DNA from: Candidatus Aminicenantota bacterium
GTDB taxonomy: Bacteria; Acidobacteriota; Aminicenantia; Aminicenantales; Aminicenantaceae
Reading direction: 5' to 3'
NCBI GenBank assembly: GCA_030633795.1
Contig: DAOWCB010000139.1
Location: 1 to 5,018, forward strand
Length of the DNA stretch: 5,018 nt
Made by a program: the position numbers and the translations under genes. The notes below the pieces were generated by a model. That model saw only the letters and a list, made by a program, of their open reading frames with translations. It had not been told where the DNA came from and made no database searches. This document shows positions 1 to 4,672 of the stretch, piece by piece. Numbering within the stretch: the stretch's first letter is position 1; every line of letters starts with the position of its first letter.

Positions 1-357
1 AAGCTGTTCATTTTTTAGCTTTTCAAGGTCGAGGGCGTCCATCAGCATTTCGTGATCGATCTGGAACTCAGGACTCATTTTGGTCCTGTCCACTTTGGTC
101 ACGAGATCCTGGTTGAACTTATCCAATTCTTCCAGTCGTTTTTCGAGGTTTCTTTCCGTGAAATTTTCCAATTTGTTGTCATACTTGTGGAAGCCGACCA
201 TTGTGCCAGCTGTAGGTTGGAACTTCCAAATGGCGTCCAAAAATTCTTCCATTAGTTTTTGAAATTTTCCATCCTCTTCATTTTGCTGAGACAGAAGCAG
301 ACCTGTGTTAAACAGGACAAAGACGATGATGAAGACTGAGGTGATGAATTTCTTCAT
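1..357 (-). CDS. DUF885-family exported protein, N-terminal part (cut by left edge)
   Basis: The reading frame starts at ATG 357 and stays open for 119 codons to the window edge, so the 3' part is missing. Residues 1-24 form a signal peptide: MKK, then a hydrophobic run ending near LLLSQQ. The mature part begins with acidic and amphipathic helices, including FLDAIWKFQPTAGTMVGFHKYD at residues 39-60 and an IDHEML segment near residue 100. This pattern (a hydrophobic/aromatic helix, P-T/A, G-x-H-x-YD, later IDH) is what I recognise as the start of DUF885 proteins, which are envelope or secreted, usually 550-600 residues, and considered metallopeptidase-like. The metal-binding region lies outside this window, so activity cannot be judged. 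A perfect AGGAGG at 363-368 sits 5 nt before the ATG and fixes the start. The gene lies 123 bp downstream of the fabH-type gene on the same strand and may share its transcript. Family call is fairly confident; substrate is unknown. Confidence 0.75.
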   Translation of the reverse strand, partial: MKKFITSVFIIVFVLFNTGLLLSQQNEEDGKFQKLMEEFLDAIWKFQPTAGTMVGFHKYDNKLENFTERNLEKRLEELDKFNQDLVTKVDRTKMSPEFQIDHEMLMDALDLEKLKNEQL

Positions 358-362
358 TGGGG

Positions 363-368
363 CCTCCT
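363..368 (-). promoter_or_regulatory. Shine-Dalgarno site of the DUF885 gene
   Basis: AGGAGG on the minus strand, 5 nt before ATG 357. It is a full match to the anti-Shine-Dalgarno core and decides the start of the partial gene at the left edge. Confidence 0.8.
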
Positions 369-480
369 GTGTGTGAGCGTTTTTGTGTTCATCTATATGT
401 ATGTTTTGGTTGAAAATATAAAGTGCAATCCTACCATAAGATATTCCTTTAAAGCAACATCTCTATGTTAATCCTCATGG

Positions 481-1479
481 CTACCATCTGATTGCCGCAG
501 AGGCCCATGTGTATCCTGATCCGAATGCTGTCAACATGACTAAATCGCCCCTTTTAATCCTCCCCGCTTCAATTGCTTCATCCAATGCAATTGGGATAGA
601 GGCGGCCGTTGTGTTTCCGTATCTGTGGATATTCCTGATGACTTTTTCGACAGGTATCTTTAAATTCCTTGCCACCATCAGGCTGATCCTGTCGTTTGCT
701 TGATGGGGGATCAGGTGATCCACATCTTCGATAGTCATATTGTTTTGATCTAACGCGGCACGCACAGCCTCTGGCATTTTTACCACAGCCGTTTTGAATA
801 CGTTTTTCCCGTTCATGGAGGGAAAAAGCTTTTTATCGGTTACCATATCCACAGAAAAACATGGGTGGTCCTTACAGCTCGGCCTTTGCATCCACAAATC
901 CTCGATATAATTTCCATCCGAAAAAAGGTGGGTGGAGAGGATGCCTCGATCTTCATTGGAGTTGCCAGGTTCGATAATCACAGCAGCCGCTCCGTCCCCA
1001 AAGAGCACCGCCAGATCTCTCCCGTCATCGGAATAATCCAGGTTGGCCGACTGTTTTTCTGCCGCAACGAGGAGGATTTTTTTGTATGTTCCATTCCTGA
1101 TGTATTGGTCTGTGACAGAAAGAGCGTAGATGAAACCACTGCATTGGTTCCTGACATCAAGAGCTCCTATGTTTTCAAGCCCAAGTTTTGCCTGAACAAG
1201 AACACCGATACCAGGAAAGTAGTGGTCTGGAGAGAGGGTAGCTGCGATGATAAAGTCAATTTCAGATTTGTCGATTTGGGCGTCATCGATGGCTTTCAAT
1301 GCGGCTTCATAAGCAAGATCAGAACTTCCGATGCCAGGCTCAGCATAGTGTCTCTCTTTGATTCCAGAACGCTGTTGGATCCATTCATCCGAGGTGTTCA
1401 TTTTCTTTTCAAGGTCGAAATTTGTGATGATCTTTGGAGGGATGTACCGGCCAGTTCCTGAGATTATTGATCTTTTCAT
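481..1479 (-). CDS. fabH: Beta-ketoacyl-ACP synthase III (FabH-type)
   Basis: This 332-residue cytosolic condensing enzyme is close to the usual length of the family (about 315-335). FabH enzymes condense an acyl-CoA primer with malonyl-ACP to start fatty-acid synthesis. The thiolase-fold triad is complete: Cys113 in DVRNQCSGF, His259 in LIPHQAND, and Asn289 in RYGNTTAAS. Other family hallmarks are TSDEWIQQRSGI near residues 29-40, LFGDGAAAV at 159-167, and the C-terminal GDLVMLTAFGSGYTWASAAIRW. The start ATG 1479 gives the expected MKRxIIxGTGRYIPP opening and is preceded by ACGGAG (1488-1493) at 8 nt spacing. No other fatty-acid synthesis genes (fabD, fabG, acpP, plsX) lie in the window, so this may be a stand-alone or extra copy. 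Its neighbourhood includes an SPT-like gene about 2 kb away, which leaves open a role in a special lipid pathway. Triad residues and overall pattern make the family call secure; primer specificity cannot be read from the sequence. Confidence 0.93.
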   Translation of the reverse strand: MKRSIISGTGRYIPPKIITNFDLEKKMNTSDEWIQQRSGIKERHYAEPGIGSSDLAYEAALKAIDDAQIDKSEIDFIIAATLSPDHYFPGIGVLVQAKLGLENIGALDVRNQCSGFIYALSVTDQYIRNGTYKKILLVAAEKQSANLDYSDDGRDLAVLFGDGAAAVIIEPGNSNEDRGILSTHLFSDGNYIEDLWMQRPSCKDHPCFSVDMVTDKKLFPSMNGKNVFKTAVVKMPEAVRAALDQNNMTIEDVDHLIPHQANDRISLMVARNLKIPVEKVIRNIHRYGNTTAASIPIALDEAIEAGRIKRGDLVMLTAFGSGYTWASAAIRW

Positions 1480-1487
1480 GATTTTGA

Positions 1488-1493
1488 CTCCGT
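1488..1493 (-). promoter_or_regulatory. Ribosome binding site of fabH
   Basis: ACGGAG on the minus strand with its GGAG core 8 nt before ATG 1479. A moderate-strength site that agrees with the start chosen from the protein N-terminus. Confidence 0.6.
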
Positions 1494-1827
1494 AACTTTA
1501 ATATACTCGATAGAAAGGGAAAAATAAAGCCGGATGTTTCCCTGTATTTCGGGATCAGACTTTTAACGAGATTATCTTTAACCCGTCAAACTAGACGGTT
1601 CTCTTCCATTTTGTGTGGGTAAGCTCTAATGGAAAAAGACATCAGGTATGTCCGCAGCGCCATTGAGGATCTAGCCTTCACGAATCGTTCTTCGAGGGAA
1701 TCCGACTTAGTTGGGCCCGAGGACTGTTTGAGCACTGGACTGTTCAATGGAAAGTGCTGAGAAAAGCTAGGCTTAAAAGATGAGAAAAAGGATAAATGGG
1801 CGCAGTTCCGCATGGCGAAGAAACACC

Positions 1828-1856
1828 TTGACTCCAAAATCGTGAGGGAGTACCAT
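1828..1856 (+). promoter_or_regulatory. Candidate sigma-70-type promoter of the DsbD-N-like gene
   Basis: TTGACT (1828-1833, five of six consensus bases), a 17-bp spacer, and TACCAT (1851-1856, four of six). Transcription would start near 1863 and give a leader of about 25 nt that contains the AGGAG ribosome site. Spacing and position fit well. The site lies inside the possible gene remnant, so a coincidental match remains possible. Confidence 0.45.
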
Positions 1857-1877
1857 TCTAAGCAGCTGAAAAACATC

Positions 1878-1882
1878 AGGAG
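1878..1882 (+). promoter_or_regulatory. Ribosome binding site supporting a GTG start
   Basis: AGGAG located 5 nt before GTG 1888. It supports this GTG as the initiation codon, and translation from there gives a signal peptide directly. Confidence 0.7.
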
Positions 1883-1887
1883 AATCT

Positions 1888-2367
1888 GTGAGAAGAGTCG
1901 TTTTCGGAGTTGTTTTTATCATTCTGCTCTGTGTGTTGGGATCTGCGCAAAAGGAAGTGGATTGTCTTAAGGTTGACGCATCGATAAGTCCGAGATATCT
2001 TTCAAGAGGGCAGGAAGGAAAGGTCGTTCTCAAAATAAAATTAGCTGAAGGGATCACCATCGATCCTCAACCGTCGTTTATTATTGAATGCGATCCATCC
2101 TATGAACTTATTTTCCCTAAAAATTTTTTCACAGCATCCGATTTAGAAATCGAGATTAATGAAGAGACAGGAGAAGAGTACCTGAATCTCGAAGAACCTA
2201 TCGAGATCCCATTCACAGTTAGCCTAGAGGCAAAAAGAGGCAACCATTCATTCGAGGGAAGAATCAAATATTTTGCCTTTTCCAAGCAGGAAGGGTGGTG
2301 TCTCAAGAGCACAGCAAAATTTGCAGCATCTTTCTACACGAGAAGCACCAGAATAAAGAAAAAATAG
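1888..2367 (+). CDS. Small exported protein resembling the DsbD N-terminal domain
   Basis: This 159-residue protein starts at GTG 1888. Residues 1-20 form a signal peptide (MRR, hydrophobic run, GSA), so the mature chain probably begins near Gln21 and acts outside the cytoplasm. The mature part resembles the immunoglobulin-like DsbD N-terminal (alpha) domain: SISPRYLSRGQEGKVVLKIK at residues 32-51, AEGITIDPQP at 53-62, a central strand region PIEIPFTVSLEAKRGNHSFE, then GRIKYFAFSKQEGWC at 124-138. In related proteins I recall, the last motif reads YFYCSxxEGWC, with two cysteines. Here the first is Phe131 (codon TTT 2278-2280) and only Cys138 remains. Other cysteines are 15 (signal peptide), 26 and 68. 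The transmembrane and thioredoxin parts of full DsbD are absent, so this is a stand-alone domain. The chain ends in RIKKK. The partner and substrate are unknown, and the fold assignment is from pattern only. Confidence 0.65.
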   Translation: MRRVVFGVVFIILLCVLGSAQKEVDCLKVDASISPRYLSRGQEGKVVLKIKLAEGITIDPQPSFIIECDPSYELIFPKNFFTASDLEIEINEETGEEYLNLEEPIEIPFTVSLEAKRGNHSFEGRIKYFAFSKQEGWCLKSTAKFAASFYTRSTRIKKK

Positions 2368-2370
2368 AAT

Positions 2371-3345
2371 TCAGAGCCAACCCTGGTCAACATACCACAT
2401 CAAGGTCTCTTGGAGACCCTCTTTAAGGCTATAATGGGGAGAAAAGGACAAGAGACGTTCTGCCTTTGTTATATCCGTGAACCAGCCTGTCTGCAAGATA
2501 GCTTTGAGTTTGTCCCGGTTAAAATTGCTGGGTTTGTTCGTTATTGTGGCCGCTCCTTCCAAAACCAATGCAGCCAATTTCAAGAAGAAGGAAGGAACTC
2601 TGATCGTCAACAGCCTTTTCCCTAAAGCTTCCCCTGCGATTTTTCCGAATTCATCCCAAGTGACACGGTGTGGATCGGCGATATTGATTATCTCCCCTGA
2701 TATGAGATCCTTTTGGATACAAAGATCGAAGGAGTTGATAAGGTCCTTGATATAGCACAAGTGATACCAACTCTCCTTGGAGGATTGAGAGAGAAGGATC
2801 CCCTTTTTAATAGATTTGAAATAGGAGAGGAAATCTTCATCTCTTGGACCATAGACAGCTCCAACCCGGATGATGACAAGAGGAAAATCCTTTTTGAATT
2901 TGAGGACTTCTCTTTCACCTAAGAGTTTGCTTTCGCCGTAGGCAGACACGGGATGGGGTTCATCATCTTCTTTCACAGGATCCCCATCGAGAGATGGGCC
3001 CGCAGCGGCCGTGCTACTAAGAAAAAAGATCTTTTTTGGCTCGATGTTCTGAGCACGTAACGACTGAAAAAGACTTGCTGTCCCATGTTGGTTTACTGTA
3101 TAATAATCAGCCACTTTGCGTGCTTTGGTTATGCCTGCAATATGGAAAACGTAGTCAATGTTTATGGGAAGAGACGGTATAGATAAAAGATTTCCGTTCA
3201 GAAAGTGGATATCCATGCCTTTCAGCCATTTGAGATTATCTAAATTGCGTACCAACGCGTATACTTCTACATTTTTTTCTTCTATCAAGTGATTAATAAG
3301 GTGGCTTCCGATAAATCCGGTCCCACCTGTGACTAAGGCTTTCAT
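2371..3345 (-). CDS. NAD(P)-dependent epimerase/dehydratase, extended SDR; possible CerR-like 3-ketosphinganine reductase
   Basis: This 324-residue protein has an N-terminal Rossmann nucleotide site, VTGGTGFIGSH at residues 5-15. It has a second-strand stretch HFLNGNLLSI near 48-56, HIAGITK at 68-74, the catalytic Ser at 110/111 (FFLSST), and YGESK at 136-140 giving the Tyr/Lys pair. The C-terminal part, VTWDEFGKIAGEALGK at 228-243 and FSPHYSLKEGLQET at 301-314, is typical of extended SDRs that act on sugars, sterols or lipids. I chose ATG 3345 over an in-frame TTG at 3381. The former gives the standard MKALVTGGTGFIGSH opening, and the TTG is part of a strong promoter -35 box. There is no Shine-Dalgarno; the promoter suggests a leaderless mRNA. 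The gene diverges from an SPT-like gene. In Caulobacter, an epimerase-like SDR (CerR) linked to spt is needed for ceramide synthesis, presumably reducing 3-ketosphinganine. I infer the same role here. A nucleotide-sugar or other 3-keto substrate is the main alternative. Confidence 0.85.
   Translation of the reverse strand: MKALVTGGTGFIGSHLINHLIEEKNVEVYALVRNLDNLKWLKGMDIHFLNGNLLSIPSLPINIDYVFHIAGITKARKVADYYTVNQHGTASLFQSLRAQNIEPKKIFFLSSTAAAGPSLDGDPVKEDDEPHPVSAYGESKLLGEREVLKFKKDFPLVIIRVGAVYGPRDEDFLSYFKSIKKGILLSQSSKESWYHLCYIKDLINSFDLCIQKDLISGEIINIADPHRVTWDEFGKIAGEALGKRLLTIRVPSFFLKLAALVLEGAATITNKPSNFNRDKLKAILQTGWFTDITKAERLLSFSPHYSLKEGLQETLMWYVDQGWL
2404..2418. terminator. Perfect hairpin inside the SDR 3' end, possible weak terminator for the convergent gene
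   Basis: GGTCTC-TTG-GAGACC is a 6-bp perfect stem with a 3-nt loop, 37 bp past the stop of the DsbD-N-like gene. On the plus strand it is followed by CTCTTTAAGG, which is too poor in T for a standard intrinsic terminator. The bases also encode part of the SDR (GLQET), so the symmetry may be accidental. Confidence 0.18.
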
Positions 3346-3352
3346 AGGATAG

Positions 3353-3381
3353 ATTGTATGAAAAATGCTGTTGAGCGTCAA
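3353..3381 (-). promoter_or_regulatory. Strong sigma-70-type promoter of the SDR gene, predicting a leaderless mRNA
   Basis: On the minus strand TTGACG (3381-3376, five of six consensus bases) is followed by a 17-bp spacer and TACAAT (3358-3353, five of six). Seven bases separate the -10 box from ATG 3345, so transcription should begin at or within a base or two of the start codon. This agrees with the absence of any Shine-Dalgarno sequence before that ATG. Confidence 0.65.
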
Positions 3382-3399
3382 ACATATTTGTTTTATGAA
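3371..3399 (+). promoter_or_regulatory. Candidate promoter of the SPT-like gene, overlapping the divergent SDR promoter
   Basis: TTGAGC (3371-3376), a 17-bp spacer, and TATGAA (3394-3399), each four of six consensus bases. The predicted start near 3406 leaves a leader of about 55 nt containing AGGAGG at 3450. Its -35 box lies within the spacer and -35 of the minus-strand SDR promoter, so two polymerases could not bind together. The match is moderate only. Confidence 0.4.
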
Positions 3400-3449
3400 T
3401 AATTCAGGCGAGAAGCAAGGAATAACGGTTCGCAGATGAGATGTGGACG

Positions 3450-3455
3450 AGGAGG
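3450..3455 (+). promoter_or_regulatory. Shine-Dalgarno site that decides a TTG start for the SPT-like gene
   Basis: AGGAGG ends 5 nt before TTG 3461. The alternative upstream GTG at 3443 has no comparable site and would place this AGGAGG inside the coding sequence. Confidence 0.65.
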
Positions 3456-3460
3456 ATATT

Positions 3461-4645
3461 TTGGGAATATTTGAAAAATGTTTTGAGTTTACCAGAGCCG
3501 AAGAAGCTATGGCAATGGGGATTTATCCGTTTTTTACACCGATACAGGAGGTCTATGGCAATAAAGTCAAGGTGGATGGGAAGGAAATGATCATGGTTGG
3601 ATCCAATAACTACCTTGGCTTGATCGACCATCCCCAAGTGCAGAAAGCTGCCCAAGAAGCTGTCGATAGATATGGAGTTGCAACATGCGGTTCAAGATTT
3701 CTGAATGGCACGCTCGATATTCATGTGAAAATGGAAGAAAAACTGGCCCAGTTTATGAAAAAGGAAGCTGCTCTTACCTTCAGCACAGGATTCCAAACAA
3801 ATCAAGGCATCCTCTCCACTCTCATATCCCGGGAGGATACTGTAATCACAGATCAAATGATTCACGCCAGTATAATAGATGCTTGTCGACTCTCCTACGG
3901 GGATGTGTACAAATACAAACACAACGATATGGCTGATTTGGAAAAGCAACTTTTATCCATCGGAAATGATGTCGGCAAAATGATCGTGGTAGATGGCGTT
4001 TTCAGCATGGAAGGAGACCTGGCCAACCTGCCGGACATTGTCGAATTGGCGAAAAAATATAACGCGCAAATAATGGTCGATGATGCTCACGGCATCGGCG
4101 TTTTGGGAAAGAATGGACGCGGGACCGCAGAACATTTTGGTGTGGAGGATGAGATCGACTTGATCATGGGAACTTTCAGCAAATCTTTTGCCTCTCTCGG
4201 AGGTATGGTTGCCGGAAACAAAAAAGTGATTTCTTACATAAAGCATTTTGCGCGCTCTTTAATTTTCAGTGCCAGTATCACTCCGGCTTCGGTGGCAACA
4301 GTTTTGGCGACGCTGGACATTATCCAGAAAGAACCTGAACGAAGAGAGAGGTTATGGGAAATCACCGATAAGATGAAATCAGGCTATCAATCCATGGGCT
4401 ATGACATTGGACCCACAGAAACCCCGATTATCCCTGTTTATATCCGAAATGATGAACTCGCATTCATGTTGTGGAGGCTTTTGAGGGAAAATGGCATTTT
4501 CACAAACCCGATTGTATATCCGGCCGTTCCAAAGGGTGAGGCGTTGATAAGGACGAGTTATTCCGCTACACATTCTGATGAAGATCTGGATACAGTCCTT
4601 GGTCTCTTCGAGAAGTGCGGGAAGCAACTTGGAATCCTCAAATAA
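3461..4645 (+). CDS. spt: Serine palmitoyltransferase-like alpha-oxoamine synthase (PLP enzyme)
   Basis: This 394-residue cytosolic enzyme belongs to the fold-type I PLP alpha-oxoamine synthases (SPT, KBL, AONS, ALAS). In SPT it condenses L-serine with an acyl thioester, releasing CO2, to 3-ketosphinganine. Key residues counted from TTG 3461: His135 (DQMIHASI) stacking on PLP; Asp207 and His210 in MVDDAHGIG; Lys241 in GTFSKSFASLGG forming the Schiff base; and Arg364 in IRTSYSATH, the likely carboxylate-binding arginine. SPT-like features are PFFTPI near 24-29, SNNYLGL, GSRFLNGTLDIHVKMEEKLA and VFSMEGDLANLPDIV. KBL normally has a different GTRFICGT-type segment. The start is TTG 3461 because AGGAGG lies 5 nt upstream and homologues, as I recall them, begin MxxFEKCxxFTRA; GTG 3443 would add six residues. 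The gene diverges from the SDR and is followed after 27 bp by the S55 gene. The family is certain; SPT versus another oxoamine synthase is likely but inferred. Confidence 0.88.
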   Translation: MGIFEKCFEFTRAEEAMAMGIYPFFTPIQEVYGNKVKVDGKEMIMVGSNNYLGLIDHPQVQKAAQEAVDRYGVATCGSRFLNGTLDIHVKMEEKLAQFMKKEAALTFSTGFQTNQGILSTLISREDTVITDQMIHASIIDACRLSYGDVYKYKHNDMADLEKQLLSIGNDVGKMIVVDGVFSMEGDLANLPDIVELAKKYNAQIMVDDAHGIGVLGKNGRGTAEHFGVEDEIDLIMGTFSKSFASLGGMVAGNKKVISYIKHFARSLIFSASITPASVATVLATLDIIQKEPERRERLWEITDKMKSGYQSMGYDIGPTETPIIPVYIRNDELAFMLWRLLRENGIFTNPIVYPAVPKGEALIRTSYSATHSDEDLDTVLGLFEKCGKQLGILK

Positions 4646-4672
4646 TTCACTTTGTCTAATTACAAAAAAACA

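Larger units (their letters stand above)
1629..1887 (+). pseudogene. Possible decayed coding remnant, family not recognised
   Basis: No intact gene covers the 408 bp between fabH and the DsbD-N-like gene, but coding-like pieces occur on the plus strand. An ATG at 1629 opens a 43-codon frame (MEKDIRYVRSAIEDL...) that ends at TGA 1758-1760. The +2 frame is open from 1667 to a TGA at about 1781 and reads EGIRLSWARGLFEHWTVQWK, rich in aromatic and aliphatic residues. From 1761 the first frame resumes and reads KDEKKDKWAQFRMAKKHLDS and then a basic helix-like stretch up to the next gene. Joining these pieces would need two frame changes. This pattern fits a frameshifted small helical protein, or sequence errors, but also chance. 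I do not recognise a family and assign no function. A minus-strand open frame over 1586-1876 looks like an antisense shadow (Ser/Phe-rich). Confidence 0.25.

Noticed and set aside
52..262. Two plus-strand open frames of 60-67 codons at the left edge.
   Set aside because: Both overlap the DUF885 coding sequence, which has a signal peptide and a perfect ribosome site; they are shadows.
428..457. Possible minus-strand promoter for the DUF885 gene (TTGCTT, 18 bp, TAGGAT).
   Set aside because: Only three and four of six bases match, with a long spacer. Co-transcription with fabH is equally likely.
456..469. Small hairpin AACAT-CTCT-ATGTT just downstream of the fabH stop.
   Set aside because: The stem is only 5 bp and AT-rich, with no T-run after it on the minus strand, so it is not a credible terminator.
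865..1461. A 198-codon plus-strand open frame opposite fabH.
   Set aside because: It is the antisense shadow of a clearly functional FabH with intact catalytic residues, and has no family pattern of its own.
1500..1512. TATATT-like -10 box upstream of fabH on the minus strand.
   Set aside because: The hexamer 17 bp upstream (TTTATT) matches the -35 consensus poorly, so I cannot support a promoter.
1583..1598. Inverted repeat CCGTC-AAACTA-GACGG between the fabH and DsbD-N-like genes.
   Set aside because: A 5-bp stem is expected by chance; it has no T-run and no second copy to suggest an operator.
1586..1876. A 96-codon minus-strand open frame in the fabH/DsbD-N-like gap.
   Set aside because: Composition is Ser/Phe-rich with no recognisable motif or ribosome site, and it runs antisense to more protein-like plus-strand segments.
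3346..3381. Upstream TTG 3381 as the SDR start, adding 12 residues.
   Set aside because: The added residues precede the Rossmann first strand without similarity, there is no ribosome site, and this TTG forms the -35 box of a strong promoter.
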